Assembly: GCF_021044825.1 (NCBI RefSeq)
Contig: NZ_JAJNOC010000002.1
Span: 434,001 to 498,000 of the forward strand
Source of the DNA: Massilia phyllostachyos
GTDB lineage: Bacteria > Pseudomonadota > Gammaproteobacteria > Burkholderiales > Burkholderiaceae_D
Length of the DNA: 64,000 bases
Direction: 5' to 3'
Shown: in pieces, positions 17,271 through 26,033 of the stretch
Layout: each line of letters starts with the position of its first letter
Numbering within the stretch: the first letter of the stretch is position 1
The notes under the pieces: generated by a model
Databases searched by the model: none
The model's input: the letters and a program-made list of their open reading frames with translations, nothing else
Told to the model about the DNA's origin: nothing
Translations under genes and position numbers: made by a program

Positions 17271-18520
17271 CAGTGCGCGCCCTTGCTGTCGACCGAGTGG
17301 TGGCTGCGAAAGTAGCGCCACGCCACCAGCACCGCGATGGCCTGCAGCGCCGCGCACAGGAAGAAATGGCTGCCGATGCGCCAGTCGCCGGGCGGCAGGT
17401 GGCTGACCGTGGCCAGGATCGCGGTGCCGATCAGCGGCGTGACGATCACGCCCAGGCTGCCGATGGACTGCAACGAGCCCATCAGTTCTCCCTGTTCCGC
17501 GCTCGGCGTGGCTTTCGAGACGATCGCCTGCAGCGCCGGCCCGGCGGCAAAGGCGAGGACGTTACACAGGATGAACAGGTACATCATCCACCCCTGGGTC
17601 GCCAGGCCGTAGGCGAGGAAGGTGAGGGCGCCGGAACAGATCCCCATCAGCGCCAGCCGCACTTCGCCGAAGCGCCGGATCAGCACCGCCAGCAGGCCGG
17701 CCTGCACCACGGCGGAAACGAGCCCCACGCAGAACATGGCGATGCCGTTGTCGCGCGGGGTCCAGCCGAAGCGGAAGGTGGTGTACAGCACCCAGGTCGA
17801 CTGCAGCATCATCTGGCCGAAGGTGACCAGGGTGATGACGACCACCAGGCCGCGCACGTCCTTGCGCCGCACCAGCCGCAACAGGGCCGCCAGCGGGTTC
17901 AGGCGCCTGACGTCGAACGGTGGCCGCACGCCCGGGGCCAGTGACTCCGGCACGAAGAAGTAGCCGTAGACCAGGTTGGCGCCGCTCAGCAGGGCCGCGA
18001 CGTGGAAGGGCAGGTGCAGGTCGGCGTCGCCCAGCAGGCCGCCGAGCATGGGGCCGCAGATGAAGCCGAGGCCGAAGGCGGCGCCGATTTTGCCGAAGCT
18101 TTTCGCGCGGTTCTCCTTGGTCGAGATGTCGGAAGCGTAGGCCGAGGCCACCGACATGCTGGCCGAGGACATGCCGCCGATGATGCGGCCGGCGAACAGC
18201 CAGGCCAGGCTGGGGGCCCAGGCGGTGATCAGGAAGTTCAGGCACATGCCGCCCATCGAGTACAGCAGCACCGGACGGCGCCCGACGCGGTCGCTCAGCG
18301 CGCCGAGCGCCGGCATGCACAGGAACTGCAGCAGGCCGAAGGTGGTGGCCAGCACGCCGAACCACAGCGCCTGGTCGTCGCGGCCAGGGACGAACTGGCC
18401 GACCAGCAGCGGCATCACGGGCACGATCAGGCCGATGCCGAGCATGTCGATGAAGATACAGACCAGCACGAAGTTCAGTTTGCCGGCGGAGGGCGGGGCG
18501 ACGGTGGTCTGGCTGTGCAT
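17270..18520 (-). CDS. MFS transporter, TetA-like drug:H+ antiporter family
   Basis: 416 residues and 12 predicted helices. The family loop 2-3 signature is present (GALSDRVGRRPVLL), with the first helix containing DMLGIGLIVPVMP as in the TetA/DHA1 group. The start at 18520 (MHSQTT) is chosen over an upstream in-frame ATG at 18562 that would add a non-conserved 14-residue leader; neither has a strong ribosome site. Probably an efflux pump or a metabolite exporter; coupled to the EamA gene downstream. Confidence 0.88.
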   Translation of the reverse strand: MHSQTTVAPPSAGKLNFVLVCIFIDMLGIGLIVPVMPLLVGQFVPGRDDQALWFGVLATTFGLLQFLCMPALGALSDRVGRRPVLLYSMGGMCLNFLITAWAPSLAWLFAGRIIGGMSSASMSVASAYASDISTKENRAKSFGKIGAAFGLGFICGPMLGGLLGDADLHLPFHVAALLSGANLVYGYFFVPESLAPGVRPPFDVRRLNPLAALLRLVRRKDVRGLVVVITLVTFGQMMLQSTWVLYTTFRFGWTPRDNGIAMFCVGLVSAVVQAGLLAVLIRRFGEVRLALMGICSGALTFLAYGLATQGWMMYLFILCNVLAFAAGPALQAIVSKATPSAEQGELMGSLQSIGSLGVIVTPLIGTAILATVSHLPPGDWRIGSHFFLCAALQAIAVLVAWRYFRSHHSVDSKGAH

Positions 18521-18697
18521 GCAGGGAGGGCCCGGACGAAGGACAGGCAGGTATCTTAGCATCGGGAAAACTTAACGGCGGCTGAAGATGGGGCAGCCAT
18601 GTGACAATCCGCGAAACTGTTGCCGACATGTCGTGTCATGATTCTCCGCGTTACGAACTCTTGGGCAGCTGATGAGCCCACTGCCGACATGCGACCA

Positions 18698-19441
18698 ATG
18701 CCGACTTCCCGCCCCATGAGCCGCGCCTTCGCGGTCCGCACCATGCGCGCGCGCCTGCTGCGCGACAGCTTCCCGCGCGTCCAGATGTTCATCCTGGTGT
18801 CGCTCACCGGCGCGGTGGGCTTCGCGGCGTCGGCGGCGATGCTGCTGGCCGGGATCGAGACCATGGCCCTGCGCTACGCGCTGGCGATGGGCGCCGCCTA
18901 CCTGGCCTTCCTGGCGCTGTTGTGGGTCTGGCTGCATACCAGCGCGTCGGATTACCTGGACGTGTTTCCGGTCGATGGAAGTGACGGCCCGGCCTGCGGG
19001 CCCGGGGCGGCGCGCGACGATTTCACGGGCGGGGGCGGCAGCTTCGATGGCGGCGGGGCCAGCGCCAACGTCGACTTCGGCACGGAGGGCGAGGTCGGCG
19101 CCTCCATCGTCGAGAAGCCGCTGGCGGCGATCGGACACGCCGAAGAGGGCGCGATTCCGCTGGCGGTGATCCTGCTGGCGCTGGGGCTGCTATCGTCGTC
19201 GCTGTTCGTGGTGTGGACGGCGCCGGTCCTGTTTGCCGAGATCCTGGTGGACGCTTTCCTGGCCGCCGGCCTGTACCGGCGCTTACGCCATCTGGATCGC
19301 CGGCATTGGATGGTGGCGGCGGTCAGGCGCACGGCGGTTCCCTTCGTCCTGACGACGCTGCTGGTGGCGGGCGCCGGTTGGGGCATGCAGGCGGCGGTGC
19401 CCGAAGCGAGGTCGATCGGTGGGGTGGTCGCTGGTCGTTGA
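18698..19441 (+). CDS. Four-helix membrane protein, function unknown
   Basis: About 247 residues with membrane segments near 30-52, 58-80, 150-190 and 215-235, and a Gly-rich loop in the middle (FTGGGGSFDGGGASANVDFG) that is probably exposed. The frame is open upstream to an ATG at 18620 and alternative starts at 18689 and 18716 exist; none has a clear ribosome site, so the N-terminus is uncertain. Divergent from the MFS gene. I do not recognise a family. Confidence 0.65.
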   Translation: MPTSRPMSRAFAVRTMRARLLRDSFPRVQMFILVSLTGAVGFAASAAMLLAGIETMALRYALAMGAAYLAFLALLWVWLHTSASDYLDVFPVDGSDGPACGPGAARDDFTGGGGSFDGGGASANVDFGTEGEVGASIVEKPLAAIGHAEEGAIPLAVILLALGLLSSSLFVVWTAPVLFAEILVDAFLAAGLYRRLRHLDRRHWMVAAVRRTAVPFVLTTLLVAGAGWGMQAAVPEARSIGGVVAGR

Positions 19442-19546
19442 GCGGCGTATTTACCTCATGCGACGCGCGTAACTTTGCGTCGAGAAAATTGACACATAGT
19501 AGTCATTTTTGATTCTGACACGCGCTCATGCCCCTTGCGGCGCATC

Positions 19547-19562
19547 TGGCACGTTTCCTGCT
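19547..19562 (+). promoter_or_regulatory. Sigma-54-like promoter (-24/-12)
   Basis: CTGGCACG TTTC CTGCT matches the sigma-54 consensus (TGGCACG-N4-TTGCW) in the whole -24 element and in four of five -12 bases, with correct GG-to-GC spacing. It lies about 48 bases before the PEP-CTERM gene start. Sigma-54 with the PrsK/PrsR two-component system is known to drive PEP-CTERM genes in some betaproteobacteria, so the location is meaningful. Confidence 0.55.
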
Positions 19563-19609
19563 GGACAGGAAGCGCCAAATGGCCATCGTCCAAATAATAG
19601 GGAAAAAAC

Positions 19610-20281
19610 ATGAGCTACCTGAAAAAGATTGCCGGCGCCTGCGCCGTCGCCGCTACCCTCGCTGCCGGCAATGCGGTTGGCGCGCCGATTACCTTGAGCT
19701 TCGAAGGCGTGGGCGATATTCATAACATCGACACTTACTACGCCGGCGGGACCGACACGAACGGCGCCAGCGGCGCCGATCACGGCATCGTCTTCGGCTC
19801 CTCGTTCCTGGGAATGATCGACACCGACGCAGGCGGCAGTGGCCTCTTCGTCAACAATCCATCGGGCACGACTGTCGCGACCTGGCTCGACGGGAACGAC
19901 ACTGCCATCACTGTCTTGGGCGGCTTCGAAAAAGGGTTCTCGTTATTCTACGGCGCCCTCTCTGCAGGCTACGTCAATATCTACGAAGGACAGAACGGGA
20001 CCGGCGAACTGCTGGCAACGCTGGACCTGAGCGCCAACTCCGCAGCTTGCCGCGACTTCAATAACCTGATCTGCAACTTCACCAAAGCAAGCATCGCTTT
20101 CGAAGGCTTCGCGCGCTCGGTGGTGTTCTTCGGCCAGGCAGCCGACATCGCCCTGGACGACCTCACCTTCGGCGTCGACGCTGCGAGCGGCGACGTGCCG
20201 GAACCGGCCACCCTCGGCCTCACCGCGCTCGGCCTCGCCGGCCTGATCGCGGCGCGCCGCAAGGCAGCCGCCAAGCGCTGA
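19610..20281 (+). CDS. PEP-CTERM sorting domain protein
   Basis: 223 residues. Signal peptide about 1-24 (AVAATLAAGNAVGA), a beta-rich exported domain, and the C-terminal sorting tail VPEPATLGLTALGLAGLIAARR followed by Lys/Arg, the substrate signal of exosortase EpsH. Such proteins are processed by the exosortase and displayed with exopolysaccharide. Two Cys (AACRDFNNLICNF) may form a disulfide. It is probably driven by the sigma-54-like promoter just upstream. Neither exosortase nor EPS genes are in the window. Confidence 0.92.
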   Translation: MSYLKKIAGACAVAATLAAGNAVGAPITLSFEGVGDIHNIDTYYAGGTDTNGASGADHGIVFGSSFLGMIDTDAGGSGLFVNNPSGTTVATWLDGNDTAITVLGGFEKGFSLFYGALSAGYVNIYEGQNGTGELLATLDLSANSAACRDFNNLICNFTKASIAFEGFARSVVFFGQAADIALDDLTFGVDAASGDVPEPATLGLTALGLAGLIAARRKAAAKR

Positions 20282-20282
20282 T

Positions 20283-20936
20283 TCAGGCGCCGCCCTCGGC
20301 GGCGAATTCCTGCCTGAAGTCCAGCAGCCGCGCCAGCCGTTCCTCGGCCAGGGCGCGGCCGCCGCTTGTTTGCATCATTCCCGGCAGCCTGGCCAGCTTG
20401 ACCATGATGTGGTCGAGCGCATAGCGGCGGTCGTCGTATTCGCGCTCCAGTCCGAGCGGATCGTCGGGATGCGCCAGACTGCTCCCCATCCGCCCCGCGA
20501 TGTAGAACATGCGCGCCAGACCCACAGCGCCCAGGCCGTCGAGGCGGTCGGCATCCTGCACGATCTTCGCTTCCAGCGACTCGGCAGCGATATTGGCCGA
20601 AAAACTGTGCGCCTCGATGGCGTGGGCCACCGCGTCCAGCCGGGCGGGCGGAAAATCCATCCAGGCGAGCTGGTGGCGCGCCAGTTTTGCCGAGCGGCGT
20701 GAGGCCTGGTCGCGTTCGGGATCGTCCTTCGGCAAGTTGACCAGGTCGTGCAGGTAGCAGGCGGCCATCACCACCAGCGCATCCGCTTCCGGGTGCTGTT
20801 CAAGCAGGAGCTGCGCGTTGTGCCAGACCCGCTCGAGGTGGGTGCTGTCGTGGGCGCCGTCGCCGCCGCTGGAGCCGGCGGCGAGGGCCGCGAGGCGAGG
20901 GCGCCAGGTGGCGAGGTCAGTCTTCGGTTCCTGCAT
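20283..20936 (-). CDS. HD-domain phosphohydrolase
   Basis: 217 residues, YedJ-like HD superfamily. HDSTHLERVW at about 28-37 gives the first His; AACYLHDLVNLPKDDPER contains the HD dyad; a later D (IVQDADRLDGLGAVGLAR) completes the metal site. Members hydrolyse phosphate esters or nucleotides. Its start overlaps the 3' end of the RNase H gene by 20 bases on the same strand, so the pair is cotranscribed. One base separates its stop from the PEP-CTERM stop. Confidence 0.9.
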   Translation of the reverse strand: MQEPKTDLATWRPRLAALAAGSSGGDGAHDSTHLERVWHNAQLLLEQHPEADALVVMAACYLHDLVNLPKDDPERDQASRRSAKLARHQLAWMDFPPARLDAVAHAIEAHSFSANIAAESLEAKIVQDADRLDGLGAVGLARMFYIAGRMGSSLAHPDDPLGLEREYDDRRYALDHIMVKLARLPGMMQTSGGRALAEERLARLLDFRQEFAAEGGA

Positions 20937-21609
20937 GCGATTCTTCTTCGGTATCGATGGTGGCCGCGCGCTGCGACAGGGCGTCGGCGCGGCCGTTCTT
21001 GTGGCGCGGGATCCAGCGCAGCGTGGCGCCGGGCAGGCGCGCCAGCAGGGCGCGCGCTTGCGCCCGGTAGGGCTGCAGGCTGGAGGCAGCGGCGGACTCG
21101 GGCGCGTGGACGTCGTCGATCACCACCTGGCTGTCGCCCTGGATCGCCGGCGCCACCGCCCCGTGCTCGACGGCGGCTTGCAACACCGCGATCAGGGCCT
21201 GGTATTCGGCCTCGCTGCTGTTGCCGTAGCCGAGCGCGCGCGACAGCTCGACCTGCACGCCGCCGGGTCCTTCGAGCACGGCGCCGAGCGTGCAGCGCCC
21301 GGGATTCGGCCGCGCCGAGCCGTCGAACCAGGCGCGCCACTGCGGGGCGGCGGCCGGGCCGGCCTGGCGCCGCGCCAGCGACGCCGCGGCCAGCGCGCGG
21401 CGGGCGTCCTGGGCCTGTTCGCTGCGCAGGCGCCGGGCGGCGCGTTCGCGCAGCAGCTGGTCGAGCCCGGCCGCGCCGGCGCTATGAGCCAGGGTGGCGC
21501 GCAGGGCCTCGGTGTCGTTCATGCCGCTGCGTTCGGCAAGGCGGCGGCTGGCGGCCAGTTCGGCCTTGAACGCGGCTGCCCGGAGTAATGCTTCTGCTTC
21601 GTCTGTCAT
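20917..21609 (-). CDS. RNase HI-like protein with N-terminal extension
   Basis: 230 residues. The RNase H fold spans about 92-225: WRAWFDGSARPNPG (first Asp), SSEAEYQALI (Glu), GDSQVVIDDV (second Asp) and IPRHKNGRADALS (His and last Asp), the four-acid metal site for cleaving RNA in RNA:DNA hybrids. The first ~90 residues are helical and Ala-rich and not part of canonical RNase HI (about 155 residues); plant-type/RnhA-like bacterial proteins have such extensions. Start at 21609 is the first Met before the extension. Overlaps the HD hydrolase gene. Confidence 0.85.
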   Translation of the reverse strand: MTDEAEALLRAAAFKAELAASRRLAERSGMNDTEALRATLAHSAGAAGLDQLLRERAARRLRSEQAQDARRALAAASLARRQAGPAAAPQWRAWFDGSARPNPGRCTLGAVLEGPGGVQVELSRALGYGNSSEAEYQALIAVLQAAVEHGAVAPAIQGDSQVVIDDVHAPESAAASSLQPYRAQARALLARLPGATLRWIPRHKNGRADALSQRAATIDTEEESHAGTED

Positions 21610-21645
21610 GGGCGACAAGCATAACCGCTTTGTCCGGCGCACACG

Positions 21646-21669
21646 AAAAAAGGCGCCCGCAGGCGCCTT
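21646..21669 (-). terminator. Rho-independent terminator
   Basis: Read on the minus strand, AAGGCGCC - TGCG - GGCGCCTT is followed by a run of T. It ends the transcript of the Arg/Asp-rich exported protein gene and separates it from the RNase H gene. Confidence 0.8.
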
Positions 21670-21691
21670 CGTCCGTCCCGGATCTTCGCGG

Positions 21692-22276
21692 TCAGCGGCG
21701 GTAGGGATTGTTCGGCTGGCTGTCGTAACGGTTGGGCACGCGGTCGCCGTCGCGGTCGCGGTCGCGCTCGTTGCGGATGCCGTCGTTGTCGAGGTCGCGG
21801 TCGTAGCGGTTCGGCACGCCGTCGCGGTCGCTGTCGCGATAGCGGCCGCGGCCGTCGCGGTAGTAGTCGCGGCCGCGGTTGTCGTAGTAGCCGCCGTAGC
21901 CATGGGCATAGCCGCGGCGCTCGTAGCGGTCGGGGATGCCGTCGCGGTCGCGGTCGTAACGGTTCCAGCGCGCCGGTTCCATATACCAGCGGCCGCCGCG
22001 TTCGCGCCACATCGGCGGCGCATAGGCGTAGCCGGGTCGGGCGGCGATGTAGTGGCCCGGGACCCAGGCGTGGCGGTGGCCGCGCCACTCCCAGTAGCCC
22101 GGCGCCCAGACGTAGCCGTGGCGGGCGGCGGGAACGACCTCGTAGATCGGCGCCGGCGGGGCCGAACCGATGTAGAGTTGGAAATCGGATTGCGCCAGGG
22201 CCGGCAGCGGCGCGAAGGCGGCGCCGATGGCGATCAGGGCGGCGAGGGAAAGGGTACGGGTGTGCGTGGATTGCAT
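21692..22276 (-). CDS. Exported YXWQ/WxxGxW-type protein with Asp-rich calcium-binding-like repeats
   Basis: 194 residues. Signal peptide about 1-28 (ALAQ). The middle (about 50-100) carries aromatic W-x-P-G-x-W/Y repeats (VWAPGYWEWRGHRHAWVPGHY) common in envelope-stress proteins of Burkholderiales. The C-terminal half has three to four copies of DxDxDGxxxxxD (DRDRDGIPDRYE, DSDRDGVPNRYD, DLDNDGIRNERD), the calcium-loop pattern of thrombospondin type 3 repeats. Probably a periplasmic or surface calcium-binding protein; the exact role is unknown. Confidence 0.8.
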   Translation of the reverse strand: MQSTHTRTLSLAALIAIGAAFAPLPALAQSDFQLYIGSAPPAPIYEVVPAARHGYVWAPGYWEWRGHRHAWVPGHYIAARPGYAYAPPMWRERGGRWYMEPARWNRYDRDRDGIPDRYERRGYAHGYGGYYDNRGRDYYRDGRGRYRDSDRDGVPNRYDRDLDNDGIRNERDRDRDGDRVPNRYDSQPNNPYRR

Positions 22277-22405
22277 GTCGGTCTCCAGGTCCGTGAAGCG
22301 GATGAACGCACTATATCGGGGGCGGCGCTGGAAATCCTGCTTTGAAACCTGGGGTTACATCTGAAACAGGTACTGCTGAAAACTGTATAGCGCGGTGATA
22401 CAAAT

Positions 22406-22448
22406 GGACCGGCTGTGCTGTCGCCTGCTTGCGACAGCGGGCCGGTCC
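22406..22448 (-). terminator. Long hairpin, probable terminator of the small exported-protein gene
   Basis: Outer stem GGACCGGC / GCCGGTCC and inner stem GCTGTCGC / GCGACAGC, with a 6-base loop, form a 43-base hairpin. It begins 8 bases after the stop codon of the gene at 22456-22668 on the minus strand. The following T run is weak (ATTTG), so termination efficiency is uncertain. Confidence 0.5.
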
Positions 22449-22455
22449 GAGGTGC

Positions 22456-22668
22456 TCATCCGCGGCTCCCGTCGGCCTTGTCTTCGGCGCTCAGGCGCTT
22501 GGCGCTGACGGTCACGACCGCCACCTTGTCGCCGCTGGCGATCTGCGCCGCGTCAGCGGTATAGGTGCGGGCCCGGGCTTGCGGGATACCGTCCAGCAGG
22601 TAGCTGCCGGGGACTGCCAGGGCCATCGCGACGACGAAGACGGCTTCCATGTTCTTGATGATGTTCAT
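22456..22668 (-). CDS. Small exported or membrane-anchored protein
   Basis: 70 residues. MNIIKNMEAVFVVAMALAVPGSYLL forms a hydrophobic N-terminus (signal peptide or anchor); the rest is a short polar domain (SGDKVAVVTVSAKRLSAEDKA). AAGGAGA is ideally spaced before the ATG, the best ribosome site in the region, which supports translation although the gene is short. A hairpin follows the stop. No family recognised. Confidence 0.65.
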   Translation of the reverse strand: MNIIKNMEAVFVVAMALAVPGSYLLDGIPQARARTYTADAAQIASGDKVAVVTVSAKRLSAEDKADGSRG

Positions 22669-22877
22669 GCTGTTTCTCCTTGCGTGTGGTTTGTCGATGT
22701 GTGCACTGTAGGCCAAGGCTTACCAAGCCGCGAGCCACATGCGACGAGACGACGAAAACGCGGAATGAGCGGTCGAAAATCCCCCGCGAATGCGCGCGCG
22801 CCAGGGCTTTCAGCGGCCCCCCGCTAGCGCTCCGGGAAGCGGTCCGCCCCGAGGGCCGCATTGAGAAGCGGACCCCG

Positions 22878-25800
22878 ATGAGCGCCACCCTCGCACAACT
22901 CGCCGGCCACCTCGCCGCCAGCCGCACGGCCTGGCGGCGCGCCCGCAACCTGCGTGCGGGCGTCCGTCCACTGCGCGCCCCACGACGCGGCATCAACTTG
23001 CTGGCGGCGCTGGCGCTCGCCGTCATCGTGCTCGGCGCGGCCGTCCTGATCAACGCCGCGCGCTCGTTGTCGGTGTCGCTCGAGACTGCCCCGGCCGGCG
23101 CGCTGGCGACGCTGCAGCCGCTGCTGGGCGGCGTCACCCTGCACGTGCCGGACACGCCCGGCGCCGTCGTCGAACAGCATGGCGGTGCTGCGGTGCTTTT
23201 GCTCAGCGGGATGACCGCAGGCGCCCCGGTCGTGGTCGACCTGTGCACCCAGGTGCTGGACCCGGCCCGGCCGGTCCTGCTGCCGCTGCGGATCGGCTAC
23301 CCGCTGCAGGAAGCCGCAGGCGCGCCGCCGCGCAACGTGCTGCTGGCCGCGCCAGGATCGACCGTGCCGCGCGTCGAGCTGCGCGGCGACGCGCGCGGCG
23401 CCTTGAACGTGCGCTGGCAGGCGAACAGGAACGCCGCCTGGATCGCCGACAGCGCGGGCGGCGTGGCCAGCCGCGGCGCGAGCGGCGCCGGCAGCATCGA
23501 ACAGACCGGCTGGCTGGCCTGGCGCGACGGCGCCCTGCGCCTGAGCCGCCGCGCCAGTGCGGCCTGTCCGCAGGCCGGGGAACTGCTGGTGCAGCGCTAC
23601 GCGCCGGGGGAGGCGGCCGGCGCGCTGGTGCAGGCCTTCGGCCCTGGCGCCGTCTCGCCGGCGCTGCGCCTGGCGCCCGGCGCCCACGCCGTGCCGGCGG
23701 CGGCGCCGCGCGGACTCGAAGACGCCTTGCTGTTCCAGCAATTGCAGGCGCATGGCCTGGTGCGCCTGGGCCGCGGCGGCCTGCTGGAACTCGCGCCGCG
23801 CGACCTGGCCGCCTGGCAGGGCACGGATGGCGCCGACCGCGCGCCGCTGCCCGGCTGGGACCACCTCGCTCTCGACGACGCCGGCCGCAAGCTGCTCGGC
23901 CGCCTGTATTACCGCGCCGACGGCGCCTTCGTGCGCGAGCAGGTCCGTATCTTCAATAGCGAGCGCCGCCTGCTGGCCTGGCGCGTGCGCCCCGGCATGC
24001 ATGGGTCGTGGCAGGCCAGCGTGGGCGGCGTGCCGGTGGCCCTGGACGAGGGCTTGCCGGTGGCGGCGATGCGCCTGTTCGCGCGCCTGCCGGAGGGCTG
24101 GGCGCCGTGGCAGCGCGTGGCGGCCTGGGACCATGGCGACGGCGCCTCGACGGCGCGGCTGGCGCTCGACGCAGCCGGGCCGGTCGAGCTGCTGCTGGCC
24201 GGCCGCGTGCGCAAGGTGGAAGGCGCCACGCTGGCGATCAGCGCCGAATGCGAGGGCCGCGCCTGCCCCGCGCGCGACGCCGTGCAGCGGCTGCGCTTGT
24301 CGCCCATGCCGGGCGCGCGCCGGATCGAACTCGAGATCGAGGCGCTGGACCTGGGCCGGCTGGCGGATGGCGCCGATGCCGCCTACCGCCACCTGCGGGT
24401 CGAGAATGGCAAGCCGGTATGGCAGGCGCTGCCGACGGAAGCTGCGCCGCAGCGCGCCGCGCTGGCCGAAGTGCGCCTGGCGGACCGCCACGGACAGCCG
24501 CTATGGATCGACGGCAGCGCCAGCCTTGCAGCGCGCGCCGCCGGCCTCGGTCCGCTGCTGGGCGTGCACCGCGACCATGCAGCGAGCGTGGCCGGCATGC
24601 TGGCGCGGGTGCCGGGCGCGGCGCACACGGCGTCGCTGAGCCTCGACCTGCGCCTGCAGGCGGCGGCACAGGCGGCGCTCGACTGCATCGGCCTGCGCGG
24701 CGGCAGCTGGGACGGCGCGACGTGCCGCGGCGCGCATGCCGCGCCGGCGGGCCGCCAGGCCGGCCTGGTGCTGCTCGATGCCGGCAGCGGCGACGTGCTG
24801 GCGGCCGCCGGCGCCGGCATGGGCCAGGCCGATCCGGCGCGCTGGCAGGAAGTGCGCGACTTCGACCGCGCCGATCCGGCGCGCAGCCCGCTGCGCCTGC
24901 CCGCCTTCCAGCACGACGGCGGCGCGCACCGGGCGCCCGGCTCGACCTTCAAGGTGATCTCGAGCCTGGGGCTGGAGCAGGCCGCGCGCCGCGACCCCCG
25001 GCTCGACCGGCTGCTGGACGGCATGCCGCTGGCCGCCATCGACGCCGTCGCGCGTGACGGCGGCTACGCCTTCCATATCGGCGCGCCCAGCTACCCCGAG
25101 ACGGGCGGCGCGCGCGTCACCAACTTCCGCGAACAGCTCGCCGGCGCGCGTGCGGTCGAGGGCCGCTTCGGCCTGGCGCAGGCGCTGACCCACAGCGTCA
25201 ACACCTGGTTCGCCTGGACCGCCGAGCTGGGCGACCGCAGCCTGGGCGGCGCGGCCCAGGGCGGGGTGCCCGGCGTGCGCGCGCTCGAGCCGGGCGCGCT
25301 GGACGGGTTGCGGCCGGCCGACGGCATGGCGCGCCGGCTCGGCTTCGGCGCGCCGCTGCGCCTCGACGGCGGCCTGCTGCCGGGCGACTTCCGCTGGAGC
25401 GCCTGGGATGCGCTGCAGGCCAGCGCCGCGCGGATCGACCCCATCCTCACGCGCCACGAGGTGCGCCAGATGGCGATCGGCCTGCGCATGCAGGCCACGC
25501 CCCTGCAGATGGCGCTGGTGGCGGCCGCGGTCGGGCAGGGCAGGACCGTGACTCCGCGCCTGCTGCTGGAGCTCGACGGGCGCGCCGCCAACAAGAGCAT
25601 GGGCCCGGAGCTCGGCGTGCGCCTGGACCGCATCCGCGCCGGCATGAAGGGCGTGATCGACGGCGGCACCGCGGCCGGGGCATTTCGCGGCAAGGAATTC
25701 GACGGCCTGCGCGGCGGCCTGTTCGGCAAGACCGGCACCGCCCCGGTCGGCGCCGACGGCCAGGGCACGGTCTGGTTCATGGGCTGGCTGGAACCCGGCA

Positions 25801-25931
25801 GCCTGCCCGGCCAGACCCGGCGCCTGGCGTTCGCGGCCTTCGTCAGCCACTCGGACCTGACCGGCGGCGCCCACGCCGCCCCGGTCGTGGCCGCCCTGCT
25901 GCGCACGATGGCGGCCCGGTCCCCCGAATAA
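22878..25931 (+). CDS. Class B penicillin-binding protein-like transpeptidase with a long N-terminal region
   Basis: 1017 residues. Short cytoplasmic tail, one membrane helix at about 39-58, then ~600 periplasmic residues of no recognised family, then a penicillin-binding transpeptidase domain with all three catalytic motifs: S689-TFK (PGSTFKVISS), S773-VN and K951-TG. The stretch IGLRMQATPLQMALVAAAVGQG is typical of class B PBPs. Ordinary class B PBPs have 570-650 residues, so the N-terminal module is an unusual addition. It should crosslink peptidoglycan together with a SEDS glycosyltransferase, and a SEDS gene lies in the same island (40433-42721). The start at 22878 is the first Met before the basic cytoplasmic tail. 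Confidence 0.85.
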   Translation: MSATLAQLAGHLAASRTAWRRARNLRAGVRPLRAPRRGINLLAALALAVIVLGAAVLINAARSLSVSLETAPAGALATLQPLLGGVTLHVPDTPGAVVEQHGGAAVLLLSGMTAGAPVVVDLCTQVLDPARPVLLPLRIGYPLQEAAGAPPRNVLLAAPGSTVPRVELRGDARGALNVRWQANRNAAWIADSAGGVASRGASGAGSIEQTGWLAWRDGALRLSRRASAACPQAGELLVQRYAPGEAAGALVQAFGPGAVSPALRLAPGAHAVPAAAPRGLEDALLFQQLQAHGLVRLGRGGLLELAPRDLAAWQGTDGADRAPLPGWDHLALDDAGRKLLGRLYYRADGAFVREQVRIFNSERRLLAWRVRPGMHGSWQASVGGVPVALDEGLPVAAMRLFARLPEGWAPWQRVAAWDHGDGASTARLALDAAGPVELLLAGRVRKVEGATLAISAECEGRACPARDAVQRLRLSPMPGARRIELEIEALDLGRLADGADAAYRHLRVENGKPVWQALPTEAAPQRAALAEVRLADRHGQPLWIDGSASLAARAAGLGPLLGVHRDHAASVAGMLARVPGAAHTASLSLDLRLQAAAQAALDCIGLRGGSWDGATCRGAHAAPAGRQAGLVLLDAGSGDVLAAAGAGMGQADPARWQEVRDFDRADPARSPLRLPAFQHDGGAHRAPGSTFKVISSLGLEQAARRDPRLDRLLDGMPLAAIDAVARDGGYAFHIGAPSYPETGGARVTNFREQLAGARAVEGRFGLAQALTHSVNTWFAWTAELGDRSLGGAAQGGVPGVRALEPGALDGLRPADGMARRLGFGAPLRLDGGLLPGDFRWSAWDALQASAARIDPILTRHEVRQMAIGLRMQATPLQMALVAAAVGQGRTVTPRLLLELDGRAANKSMGPELGVRLDRIRAGMKGVIDGGTAAGAFRGKEFDGLRGGLFGKTGTAPVGADGQGTVWFMGWLEPGSLPGQTRRLAFAAFVSHSDLTGGAHAAPVVAALLRTMAARSPE

Positions 25932-26033
25932 AAGGGGGATTGGCCTTCTGCTGCGCGCCTGTAATGTGTGTTTCTATGGCATCATCTGTTGACAAGCCGC
26001 CTCTGCGCGGGTGCATTACAGGATGAGGAAGAC

